A DNA stretch of 64,000 nt, taken from positions 310,001 to 374,000 of the forward strand of contig OZ025255.1 in NCBI GenBank assembly GCA_964019135.1, written 5' to 3'. Shown one piece after another: positions 48,301 to 59,422 of the stretch. This stretch comes from Arenicola marina (lineage: Eukaryota > Annelida > Polychaeta > Arenicolidae). A model generated the notes under the pieces. It was not told where the DNA came from, ran no database searches, and saw nothing but the letters and a program-made list of their open reading frames with translations. A program made the translations under genes and the position numbers. Numbering within the stretch: position 1 is the first letter of the stretch; each line of letters opens with the position of its first letter.

Positions 48301-50525
48301 CCTGGGGTGTAAACCCTAGCTATCTCAGTCAGTCTTGCCGTCCCTGGGGTGTAAGCCCTAGCTATCTCAGTCAATGTTGCCGTCCCTGGGGTGTAAGCCC
48401 TAGCTATCTCAATCAGTCTTGCCAGTTCTGGGGTGTAAGCCCTAGCTATCGCAGTCAGTCTTGCCGTCCCTGGGGTGTAAGCCCTAGCTCTCTCAGTCAG
48501 TCTTGCCGTCCCTGGGGTGTAAGCGCTAGCTATCTCAATCAGTCTTGCCGTCCCTGGGTTGTAAGGCCTAGCTATCTCAATCAGTCTTGCCAGTTCTGGG
48601 GTGTAAGCCCTAGCTAGCTCAGTCAGTCTCGCCGTCCCTGGGGTGTAAGCCCTGGCTATCTCAGTCAGTCTTGCCAATTCTGGGGTGTAAGGCCTAGCTA
48701 TCTCAGTCCGTCTTGGCAATTCTGGGGTGTAAGCCCTAGTTATCTCAGTCAGTCTTTCCAGTTCTGGGGTGTAAGCCCTAGCTATCTCAGTCAGTCTTTC
48801 CAGTTCTGGGGTGTAAGCCCTAGCTATCTCAGTCCGTCTTGCCAGGTCTGGGGTGTAAGCCCTAGCTATCTCAGTCAGTCTTGCCAGTTCTGGGGTGTAA
48901 GCCCTAGCTATCTCAGTCAGTCTTTCCAGTTCTGGGGTGTAAGCCCTAGCTATCTCAGTCCGTCTTGCCAGGTCTGGGGTGTAAGCCCTAGCTATCTCAG
49001 TCAGTCTTGCCAGTTCTGGGGTGTAAGCCCTAGCTATCTCAGTCAGTCTTTCCAGTTCTGGGGTGTAAGCCCTAGCTATCTCAGTCAGTCTTGGCGTCCC
49101 TGGGGTGTAAGCCGTAGCTATCGCAGTCAGTCTTGCCGTCCCTGGGGTGTAAGCCCTAGCTCTCTCAGTCAGTCTTGCCGTCCCTGGGGTGTAAGCCCTA
49201 GCTATCTCAGTCAGTCTTTCCAGTTCTGGGGTGTAAGCCCTAGCTATCTCAGTCCGTCTTTCCAGTTCTGGGGTGTAAGCCCTAGCTATCTCAGTCAGTC
49301 TTGGCGTCCCTGGGGTGTAAGCCCTAGCTATCGCAGTCAGTCTTGCCGTCCCTGGGGTGTAAGCCCTAGCTCTCTCAGTCAGTCTTGCCGTCCCTGGGGT
49401 GTAAGCCCTAGCTATCTCAATCAGTCTTGCCGTCCCTGGGGTGTAAGCCCTGGCTATCCTAGTCAGTCTTGCCAATTCTGGGGTGTAAGCCCTAGCTAAC
49501 GCTGTCAGTCTTGCCGTCCCTGGGGTGTAAGCCCTAGCTATCTCAGTCAGTCTTTCCAGTTCTGGGGTGTAAGCCCTAGCTATCTCAGTCCGTCTTGCCA
49601 GTTCTGGGGTGTAAGCCCTAGCTATCTCAGTCAGTCTTTCCAGTTCTGGGGTGTAAGCCCTAGCTATCTCAGTCAGTCTTGGCGTCCCTGGGGTGTAAGC
49701 CCTAGCTATCGCAGTCAGTCTTGCCGTCCCTGGGGTGTAAGCCCTGGCTGTCTCAGTCAGTCTTGCCAATTCTGGGGTGTAAGGTCTAGCTATCTCAGTC
49801 CGTCTTGCCAATTCTGGGGTGTAAGCCCTAGTTATCTCAGTCAGTCTTTCCAGTTCTGGGGTGTAAGCCCTAGCTATCTCAGTCAGTCTTTCCAGTTCTG
49901 GGGTGTAAGCCCTAGCTATCTCAGTCCGTCTTGCCAGTTCTGGGGTGTAAGCCCTAGATATCTCAGTCAGTCTTTCCAGTTCTGGGGTGTAAGCCCTAGC
50001 TATCTCAGTCAGTCTTGGAGTCCCTGGGGTGTAAGCCCTAGCTATCGCAGTCAGTCTTGCCGTCCCTGGGGTGTAAGCCCTAGCTCTCTCAGTCAGTCTT
50101 GCCGTCCCTGGGGTGTAAGCCCTAGCTATCTCAATCAGTCTTGCCGTCCCTGGGTTGTAAGGCCTAGCTATCTCAATCAGTCTTGCCAGTTCTGGTGTGT
50201 AAACCCTAGCTATCTCAGTCCGTCTTGCCAGTTCTGGGGTGTAAGCCCTAGCTAGCTCAGTCAGTCTCGCCGTCCCTGGGGTGTAAGCCCTGGCTATCTC
50301 AGTCAGTCTTGCCAATTCTGGGGTGTAAGGCCTAGCTATCTCAGTCCGTCTTGCCAATTCTGGGGTGTTAGCCCTAGTTATCTCCGTCCGTCTTGCCAGT
50401 TCTGGGGTGTAAGCCCTAGCTAGCTCAGTCAGTCTCGCCGTCCCTGGGGTGTAAGCCCTGGCTATCTCAGTCAGTCTTGCCAATTCTGGGGTGTAAGGCC
50501 TAGCTGTCTCAGTCCGTCTTGCCAA
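47577..50525 (-). other. 982-codon open frame judged non-coding
   Basis: A minus-strand open frame of 14-residue repeats (PELARLTEIARAYT and variants), starting with TTG and ending at a gtcacgcc stop variant. It spans two different block types (the 31-mer unit and the 48.3-50.5-kb core) without any change in character, as expected of a repeat frame and not of a gene with defined ends. Confidence 0.82.
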
Positions 50526-52364
50526 TTCTGGGGTGTAAGCCCTATTTATCTCAGTCAGTCTTACCAGTTCTGGGGTGTAAGGCCTAGCTATCTCAGTCCG
50601 TCTTGCCAGTTCTGGGGTGTAAGCCCTAGCTATCTCAATCAGTCTTGCCGTCCCTGGGGTGTAAGCCCTAGCTATCTCAGTCAGTCTTGCCGTCCCTGGG
50701 GTGAAAGCCCTAGCTATCTCAGTTAGTCTTGGCGTCCCTGGTTTGTAAGCCCTAGATATCTCAGTCAGTCTTGCCGTCCCTGGGGTGTAAAGCCTAGCTA
50801 TCTCAGTCAGTCTTGTGGTCCCTGTGGGGTGAGCCCTAGCTATCTCAGTCAGTCTTGCCGTCCCTGGGGTGTAAGCCCTAGCTATCTCAGTCAGTCTTGC
50901 CGTCCCTGGGGTTTAAGCCCTAGCTATCTCAGTCAGTCTTGCCGTCCCTTGGGTGTAAGCCCTAGCTATCTCAGTCAGTCTTGCCCTCCCTGGGGTTTAA
51001 GCCCTAGTTATCTCAATCAGTCTTGCCAGTTCTGGGGTGTAAGCCCTATCTATCTCAGTCAGTCTTGCCAGTTCTGGGGTGTAAGCCCTAGCTATCTCAG
51101 TCAGTCACGCCGTCCCTGGGGTGTAAGCCCTAGCTATCTCAGTCAGTCTTGCCAGTTCTGGGGTGTAATCCCTAGCTATCTCAGTCAGTCTTGCCAGTTC
51201 TGGGGTGTAAGCCCTAGCTATCTCAGTCAGTCTTTCCAGTTCTGGGGTGTAAGCCCTAGCTATCTCAGTCAGTCTTGGCGTCCCCGGGGTGTAAGCCCTA
51301 GCTATCTCAGTCAGTCTTGCCAGTTCTGGGGTGTAAGCCCTAGCTATCTCAATCAGTCTTGCCGTCCATGGGGTGTAAGGCCTAGCTATCTCAATCAGTC
51401 TTGCCAGTTCTGGGATGTAAACCCTAGCTATCTCAGTCAGTCTTGCCAGTTCTGGGGTGTAAGCCCTAGCTAGCTCAGTCAGTCTCGCCGTCCCTGGGGT
51501 GTAAGCCCTGGCTATCTCAGTCAGTCTTGCCAATTCAGGGGTGTAAGCCCTAGCTATCTCAGTCAGTCTTTCCAGTTCTGGGGTGTAAGCCCTAGCTATC
51601 TCAGTCAGTCTTGCCAGTTCTGGGGTGTAAGCCCTGGCTAGCTCAGTCAGTCTCGCCGTCCCTGGGGTGTAAACCCTAGCTATCTCAGTCCGTCTTGCCA
51701 ATTCTGGGGTGTAAGCCCTAGCTACCTCAGTCAGTCTTTCCAGTTCTGGGGTGTAAGCCCTAGCTATCTCAGTCAATCTTGGCGTCCCTGGGGTGTAAAC
51801 CCTAGCTATCTCAGTCAGTCTTGCCGTCCCTGGGGTGTAAGCCCTAGCTATCTCAGTCAATGTTGCCGTCCCTGGGGTGTAAGCCCTAGCTATCTCAATC
51901 AGTCTTGCCGTCCCTGGGGTGTAAGCCCTAGCTATCTCAGTCAGTCTTGCCGTCCCTGGGGTGAAAGCCCTAGCTATCTCAGTTAGTCTTGGCGTCCCTG
52001 GTTTGTAAGCCCTAGCTATCTCAGTCAGTCTTGCCGTCCCTGGGGTGTAAACCCTAGCTATCTCAGTCAGTCTTGCCAGTTCTGGGGTGTAAGCTCTAGC
52101 TATCTCAGTCAGTCTTGCCGTCCCTGAGGTGTAAGCCCTAGCTATCTCAATCAGTCTTGCCCTCCCTGGGGTGTAAACCCTAGCTATCTCAGTCAGTCTT
52201 GCCGTCCCTGGGGTGAAAGACCTAGCTATTTCAGTCAGTCTTGCCATCCCTGGGGTGTAAGCCCTTGCTGTCTCAGTCAGTCTTACCATCCCTGGGGTGT
52301 AAGCCCTAGCTATCTCATTCAGTCTTGCCGTCCCTGGGGTGTAAGCCCTAGCCATCTCAGTCAG
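48301..52364 (+). repeat. Mosaic class B/C core with another linker copy
   Basis: Core monomers with two near-adjacent gccaggtctgg variants (about 48,841 and 48,967, three monomers apart, indicating a local 126-bp duplication). The irregular monomers tatcctagtcag (49,447) and taacgctgtcag (49,495) are private to this place. The linker block recurs at 50,640-50,840, offset 6,804 (162 x 42) from 44,025. At 51,780-52,330 the series passes into class-A monomers shared with the right flank and with the end of the 954-bp block. No gene or unique sequence was seen. Confidence 0.8.
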
Positions 52365-55100
52365 TCACGCCGTCCCTGGGGTGTAAGCCCTAGCTATCTC
52401 AGTCAGTCCTGCCAGTTCTGGGGTGTAAGCCCTAGCTATCTCAGTCAGTCTTGCCGTCCCTGGGGTGTAAGCCCCAGCTATCTGAGTGAGTCTTGCCGTC
52501 CCTGGGGTGTAAGCCCTAGCTATCTCAGTCAGTCTTGCCAGTTCTGGGGTGTAAGCCCTAGCAATCTCAGTTAGTCTTGCCAGTTCTGGGGTGTAAGCCC
52601 TAGCTATCTCAGTCAGTATTGGCGTCCCTGGGGTGTAAGCCCTAGCTATCGCAGTCAGTCTTGCCGTCCCTGGGGTGTAAGCCCTAGCTCTCTCAGTCAG
52701 TCTTGCCGTCCCTGGGGTGTAAGCCCTAGCTATCTCAGTCAGTCTTGCCGTCCCTGGGTTGTAAGGCCTAGCTATCTCAATCAGTCTTGCCAGTTCTGGT
52801 GTGTAAACCCTAGGTATCTCAGTCCGTCTTGCCAGTTCTGGGGTGTAAGCCCTAGCTAGCGCAGTCAGTCTCGCCGTCCCTGGGGTGTAAGCCCTGGCTA
52901 TCTCAGTCAGTCTTGCCAATTCTGGGGTGTAAGGCCTAGCTATCTCAGTCCGTCTTGGCAATTCTGGGGTGTAAGCCCTAGTTATCTCAGTCAGTCTTTC
53001 CAGTTCTGGGGTGTAAGCCCTAGCTATCTCAGTCAGTCTTTCCAGTTCTGGGGTGTAAGCCCTAGCTATCTCAGTCCGTCTTGCCAGTTCTGGGGTGTAA
53101 GCCCTAGCTATCTCAGTCAGTCTTGCCAGTTCTGGGGTGTAAGCCCTAGCTATCTCAGTCAGTATTGGCGTCCCTGGGGTGTAAGCCCTAGCTATCGCAG
53201 TCAGTCTTGCCGTCCCTGGGGTGTAAGCCCTAGCTCTCTCAGTCAGTCTTGCCGTCCCTGGGGTGTAAGCCCTAGCTATCTCAGTCAGTCTTGCCGTCCC
53301 TGGGTTGTAAACCCTAGCTATCTCAGTCCGTCTTGCCAGTTCTGGGGTGTAAGCCCTAGCTAGCGCAGTCAGTCTCGCCGTCCCTGGGGTGTAAGCCCTA
53401 GCTATCGCAGTCAGTCTTGCCGTCCCTGGGGTGTAAGCCCTAGCTTTCTCAGTCAGTCTTGCCGTCCCTGGGGTGTAAGCCCTAGCTATCTCAGTCAGTC
53501 TTTCCAGTTATGGGGTGTAAGCCCTAGCTATCTCAGTCAGTCTTGCCAGTTCTGGGGTGTAAGCCCTAGCTATCTCAGTTAGTCTTGCCAGTTCTGGGGT
53601 GTAAGCCCTAGCTATCACAGTCAGTCTTGGCGTCCCTGGGGTGTAAGCCCTAGCTATCTGAGTGAGTCTTGCCGTCCCTGGGGTGTAAGCCCTAGCTATC
53701 TCAATCAGTCTTGCCGTCCCTGGGTTGTAAGGCCTAGCTATCTCAATCAGTCTTTCCAGTTCTGGGGTGTAAGCCCTAGCTATCTCAGTCAGTCTTTCCA
53801 GTTATGGGGTGTAAGCCCTAGCTATCTCAGTCAGTCTTGCCAGTTCTGGGGTGTAAGCCCTAGCTATCTCAGTTAGTCTTGCCAGTTCTGGGGTGTAAGC
53901 CCTAGCTATCGCAGTCAGTCTTGCCGTCCCTGGGGTGTAAGCCCTAGCTCTCTCAGTCAGTCTTGCCGTCCCTGGGTTGTAAGGCCTAGCTATCTCAATC
54001 AGTCTTTCCAGTTCTGGGGTGTAAGCCCTAGCTATCACAGTCAGTCTTGGCGTCCCTGGGGTGTAAGCCCTAGCTATCGCAGTCAGTCTTGCCGTCCCTG
54101 GGGTGTAAGCCCTAGCTATCTCAGTCAGTCTTTCCAGTTCTGGGGTGTAAGCCCTAGCTATCTCAGTCAGTCTTGCCAGTTCTGGGGTGTAAGCCCTGGC
54201 TAGCTCAGTCAGTCTCGCCGTCCCTGGGCTGTAAACCCTAGCTATCTCAGTCCGTCTTGCCAATTCTGGGGTGTAAGCCCTAGCTACCTCAGTCAGTCTT
54301 TCCAGTTCTGGGGTGTAAGCCCTAGCTATCTCAGTCAATCTTGGCGTCCCTGGGGTGTAAACCCTAGCTATCTCAGTCAGTCTTGCCGTCCCTGGGGTGT
54401 AAGCCCTAGCTATCTCAGTCAATGTTGCCGTCCCTGGGGTGTAAGCCCTAGCTATCTCAATCAGTCTTGCCGTCCCTGGGGTGTAAGCCCTAGCTATCTC
54501 AGTCAGTCTTGCCGTCCCTGGGGTGAAAGCCCTAGCTATCTCAGTTAGTCTTGGCGTCCCTGGTTTGTAAGCCCTAGCTATCTCAGTCAGTCTTGCCGTC
54601 CCTGGGGTGTAAACCCTAGCTATCTCAGTCAGTCTTGCCAGTTCTGGGGTGTAAGCCCTAGCTATCTCAGTCAGTCTTGCCAGTTCTGGGGTGTAAGCCC
54701 TGGCTAGCTCAGTCAGTCTCGCCGTCCCTGGGCTGTAAACCCTAGCTATCTCAGTCCGTCTTGCCAATTCTGGGGTGTAAGCCCTAGCTACCTCAGTCAG
54801 TCTTTCCAGTTCTGGGGTGTAAGCCCTAGCTATCTCAGTCAATCTTGGCGTCCCTGGGGTGTAAACCCTAGCTATCTCAGTCAGTCTTGCCGTCCCTGGG
54901 GTGTAAGCCCTAGCTATCTCAGTCAATGTTGCCGTCCCTGGGGTGTAAGCCCTAGCTATCTCAATCAGTCTTGCCGTCCCTGGGGTGTAAGCCCTAGCTA
55001 TCTCAGTCAGTCTTGCCGTCCCTGGGGTGAAAGCCCTAGCTATCTCAGTTAGTCTTGGCGTCCCTGGTTTGTAAGCCCTAGCTATCTCAGTCAGTCTTGC
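52365..55100 (+). repeat. Mosaic core with a 12-monomer (504-bp) HOR
   Basis: The cctggctagctcag with tctcgccgtccctgggctgtaaacc series occurs at 54,197 and again 504 bp (12 x 42) later at 54,701. A related copy lies 61 monomers upstream at 51,635. Between 53,160 and 54,120 short pieces of the core series (atcgcag, ctctctcag, atcacag, gttatgggg) appear in scrambled order, suggesting repeated local exchange. The linker marker ggcgtccctggtttgtaag appears at about 51,988, 54,549 and 55,051. Confidence 0.8.
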
Positions 55101-56171
55101 CGTCCCTGGGGTGTAAACCCTAGCTATCTCAGTCAGTCTTGCCAGTTCTGGGGTGTAAGCTCTAGCTATCTCAGTCAGTCTTGCCGTCCCTGAGGTGTAA
55201 GCCCTAGCTATATCAGTCAGTCTTGCCCTCCCTGGGGTGTAAACCCTAGCTATCTCAGTCAGTCTCGCCGTCCCTGGACTGTAAACCCTAGCTATCTCAG
55301 TCAGTCATGCCGTCCCTTGGGTGAAAGCCCTAGCTATCTCAGTTAGTCTTGGGGTCCCTGGGGTGTAAGCCCTAGCTATCTCAGTCAGTCTTGCCGTCCC
55401 TGGGGTGTAAACCCTAGCTATCTCAATCAGTCTTGCCAGTTCTGGGGTGTAAGCCCTAGCTATCTCAGTCAGTCTTGCCGTCCCTGAGGTGTAAGCTCTA
55501 GCTATCTCAGTCAGTCTTGCCGTCCCTGGGGTGTAGGCCCTAGCTATCTCAGGCAGTGTTGCCATCCCTGGGGTGTGGGCCCTAGCTATCTCAGTCAGTC
55601 TTGCCGTCCCTGGGGTGTAAGCCCTAGCTATCTCAGTCAGTGTTGCCATCCCTGGGGTGTAAGCCCTAGCTATCTCAGTCAGTCTCGCCGTCTCTGGGTT
55701 GTAAACCGTAGCTATCTCAGTCAGTGTTGCCGTCCCTGGGGTGTAATCCCTAGCTATCTCAGTCAGTCTTGCCGTCCCTGGGGTGTAAGCCCTAGCTATC
55801 TCAGTCTGTCTTGCCGTCCCTGGGGTGTACGCCCTAGCTATCTCAGTCAGTCTTGCCGTCCCTGGGGTGTAAGCCCTAGCTATTTCAGTCTGTCTTGCCG
55901 TCCCTGGGGTGTACGCCCTAGCTATCTCAGTCAGTCTTGCCGTCCCTGGGGTGTAAGCCCTAGCTATCTCAGTCAGTCTTGCCGTCCCTGGGGTGTAAGC
56001 CCTAGCTATCTCAGTCAGTGTTGCCGTCCCTGGGGTGTAAGCCCTAGCTATCTCAGTCAGTGTTGCCGTCCCTGGGGTGTAAGCCCTAGCGATCTCAGTC
56101 AGTCTTGCCGTCCCTGGGGTGTAAGCCCTAGCCATCTCAGTCAGTGTTGCCGTCCCTGGGGTGTAAGCCCT

Positions 56172-56180
56172 TATTGGGCT
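56172..56180 (+). repeat. 9-bp insertion tattgggct (copy 3)
   Basis: Identical to the insertions at 229 and 1,036, and followed by the same tctcgccgtccctgaggtg monomer as at 1,036. The neighbourhood as well as the insertion is therefore shared between the two flanks of the array. Confidence 0.95.
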
Positions 56181-56961
56181 AGCTATCTCAGTCAGTCTCG
56201 CCGTCCCTGAGGTGTAAGACGTAGCTATCTCAGTCAGTCTTGCCGTCCCTGGGGCGTAAGCCCTAGCTATCTCAGTCAGTCTTGCCGTCCCTGGGGTGTA
56301 AGCCCTAGATATCTCAGTCAGTGTTGTCGTCCCTGGGGGGTAAGCCCTAGCTATCTCAGTTAGTGTTGCCCTCCCTGGGATGTAAGCCCTAGCTATCTCA
56401 GTCCGTCTTGCCGTCCCTGCTGTGTAAGCTTTAGCTATCTCAGTCAGTGTTGTCGTCCCTGGGGTGTAAGCCCTAGCTACTATCAGTCAGTCTTGCCGTC
56501 CCTGGGGTGAAAGCCCTAGCTATCTCAGTCAGTCTAGCCGTCCCTGGGGTGTAACCCCTAGCTATCTCAGTCAGTCTTGCCGTCCCTGGGGTGTAAGCCC
56601 TAGCGTTCTCAGTCAGACTTGCCGTCCCTGGGGTGTAAGCCCTACCTATCTCAGTCAGTCTCGCCGTCCCTTGGGTGTAAGCCCTAGCTATCTCAGTCAG
56701 TCTTGCCGTCCCTGGGGTGTAAGCCCTAGCTATCTCAGTCAGTCTTGCCGTTCTTGGGGTGTAAGCCCTAGCTATCTCAGTCAGTCTTGCCGTCCCTGTT
56801 GTGTAAGCCCTAGCTATCTCATCCAGTCTTGCCGACCGTGGGGTGTAAGCCCTAGCTATCTCAGTCAGCGTTGCCGTCCCTGGGGTGTAAGCCCTAGCTA
56901 TCTCAGTCAGTGTTGCCGTCCCTGGGGTGCAAGCCCTAGCTATCTCAGTCAGTGTTGCCGT

Positions 56962-57091
56962 CCTGGGGTGCAAGCCCTAGCTATCTCAGTTAGTCTTGCC
57001 GTCCCTGGGGTGCTATCTCAGTCAGTCTTGCCGTCCCTGGGGTGTAAGCCCTAGCTATCTCAGTCAGTCTTGCCGTCACTGGGGTGTAAGC
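56962..57091 (+). repeat. Three deleted monomers (-1, -10, -1)
   Basis: One base is missing near 56,962 (gt-cctgggg), ten bases between 57,012 and 57,013 (ggggtg joined to ctatctcag), and one base near 57,091 (aag-cctagc). The net loss is 12 bp. The first two lesions are shared with 1,741-1,792; the third is not found there, so it arose later or was lost. The trio is repeated at 61,744-61,873. Confidence 0.9.
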
Positions 57092-58101
57092 CTAGCTATC
57101 TCAGTCGGTCTCGCCGTCCCTGGGGTGTAAGCCCTAGCTATCTCAGTCAGTCTTGCCATCCCTGGGGTGAAAGCCCTAGCTATCTCAGTTAGTCTTGGCG
57201 TCCCTGGATTGTAAGCCCTAGCTATCTCAGTCAGTCTTGCCGTCCCTGGGGTGTAAACCCTAGCTATCTCAGTCAGTCTTGCCAGTTCTGGGGTGTAAGC
57301 CCTAGCTATCTCAGTCAGTCTTGCCGTCCCTGAGGCGTAAGCCCTAGCTATCCCAGTCAGTCTTGCCGTCTCTGGGGTGTAAGCCCTAGCTATCTCAGTC
57401 AGTCTCGCCGTACCTGGGCTGTAAACCCTAGCTATCTCAGTCAGTCATGCCGTCCCTGGGGTGTAAGCCCTAGCTATCTCAGTCAGTATTGCCGTCCCTG
57501 GGGTGAACGCCCTAGCTATCTCAGTTAGTCTTGGCGTCCCTGGGGTGTAAGCCCTAGCTATCTTAGTCAGTCTTGCCGTCCCTGGGGTGTAAGCCCTAGC
57601 TATCTCAGTCTGTCTTGCCGTCCCTGGGGTGTACGCCCTAGCTATCTCAGTCAGTCTTGCCGTCCCTGGGGTGTAAGCCTTAGCTATCTCAGTCAGTATT
57701 GCCGTCCCTGGGGTGTAAGCCCTAGCTATCTCAGTCAGTGTTGCCGTCCCTGGGGTGTAAGCCCTAGCTATCTCAGTCAGTCTTGCCGTCCCTGGGGTGA
57801 AAGCCCTAGGTACCTCAGTCAGTCTTGCCGTCCCTGGGGTGTAAGCCCTAGCTATCTCAGTCAGTCTTGCCGTCTCTGGGGTGAAAGCCCTAGCTATCTC
57901 AGTCAGTGTTGCCGTCCCTGGGGTGTAAGCCCTAGCTATCTCAGTCAGTGTTGCCGTCCCTGGGGTGTAAGCCCTAGCTATCTCAGTCAGTCTTGCCGTC
58001 CCTGGGGTGAAAGCCCTAGGTACCTCAGTCAGTCTTGCCGTCCCTGGGGTGTAAGCCCTAGCTATCTCAGTCAGTCTTGCCGTCTCTGGGGTGTAAGCCC
58101 T

Positions 58102-58110
58102 TATTGGGCT
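58102..58110 (+). repeat. 9-bp insertion tattgggct (copy 4)
   Basis: Same insertion as at 56,172, with the same following tctcgccgtccctgaggtg monomer. It sits in a second class-A run inside the right flank, followed by a short tgttgccg run. Confidence 0.95.
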
Positions 58111-58695
58111 AGCTATCTCAGTCAGTCTCGCCGTCCCTGAGGTGTAAGCCCTAGCTATCTCAGTCAGTGTTGCCGTCCCTGGGGTGTAAGCCCTAGCTAT
58201 CTCAGTCAGTGTTGCCGTCCCTGGGGTGTAAGCCCTAGCTATCTCAGTCAGTGTTGTCGTCCCTGGGGGGTAAGCCCTAGCTATCTCAGTCAGTCTAGCC
58301 GTCCCTGGGGTGTAACCCCTAGCTATCTCAGTCAGTATTGCCGTCCCTGGGGTGTAACCACTAGCTATCTCAGTCAGTCTTGCCGTCCCTGGGGTGTAAG
58401 CCCTAGCTATCTCAGTCAGTCTTGCCGTCCCTGGGGTGTAAGCCCTAGCTATCTCAGTCAGTCTCGCCGTCCCTTGGGTGTAAGCTCTAGCTATCTCAGT
58501 CAGTCTTGCCGTCCCTGGGGTGTAAGCCCTAGCTATCTCAGTCAGTCTTGCCGTTCTTGGGGTGTAAGCCCTAGCTATCTCAGTCAGTCTTGCCGTCCCT
58601 GGGGTGTAAGCCCTAGCTATCTCATTCAGTCTTGCCGTCCCTTGGGTGTAAGCTCTAGCTATCTCAGTCAGTCTTGCCGTTCTTGGGGTGTAAGC

Positions 58696-58702
58696 CCTTC
58701 TC
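58696..58702 (+). repeat. 5-bp deletion monomer
   Basis: gcccttctcag replaces gccctagctatctcag, so agcta is missing. No second copy was seen, making this a unique anchor point within the array. Confidence 0.85.
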
Positions 58703-59409
58703 AGTCAGTCTTGACGTCCCTGTTGTGTAAGCCCTAGCTATCGCAGTCCGTCTTGCCGTCCCTGGGGTGTAAGCCCTAGCTATCTCAGTCAGTGTTACCG
58801 TCCCTGGGGGGTAAGCCCTAGCTATCTCAGTCAGTCTTGCCAACCCTGGGGTGTAAGCCCTAGCTATCTCATTCAGTCTTGCCGTCCCTGGGGTGTAAGC
58901 CCTAGCTATCTCAGTCAGTCTTGCCGTTCTTGGGGTGTAGGCCCTAGCTATCTCAGTCAGTCTTGCCGTCCCTGTTGTGTAAGCCCTAGCTATCTCAGTC
59001 AGTCTTGCCGTCCCTGGGGTGTAAGCTTTAGCTATCTCAGTCAGTCTTGCCGTCCCTGTTGTGTAAGCCCTAGCTATTTCAGTCAGTCTAGCCGTCCCTT
59101 GGGTGTAACCCCTAGCTATCTCAGTCAGTCTTGCCGTCCCTGGGGTGTTAGCCCTAGCTATCTCAGTCAGTCTAGCCGTCCCTGGGGTGTAAGCCCTAGC
59201 TTTCTCAGTCCGTCTTGCCGTCCCTGGGGTGTAAGCCCTAGCTATCTCAGTCAGTGTTGCCGTCCCTGGGGTGTAAGCCCTAGCTATCTCAGTCAGTCTT
59301 GCCGTCCCTGGGGTGTAGGCCCTAGCTATCTCAGTCAGTCTAGACGTCCCTGGGGTGTAACCCCTAGCTATCTCAGTCAGTCTTGCCGTCCCTGGGGTGT
59401 AAGCCCTAG

Positions 59410-59422
59410 CTATCTCGGTCTT
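59410..59422 (+). repeat. Monomer with 4-bp agtc slippage deletion (copy 1)
   Basis: gctatctcggtcttgcc replaces gctatctcagtcagtcttgcc: one agtc is lost and one a is changed to g. The same lesion appears at about 60,127 and 63,271; the last two are 3,144 bp apart and belong to duplicated blocks. Confidence 0.9.
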
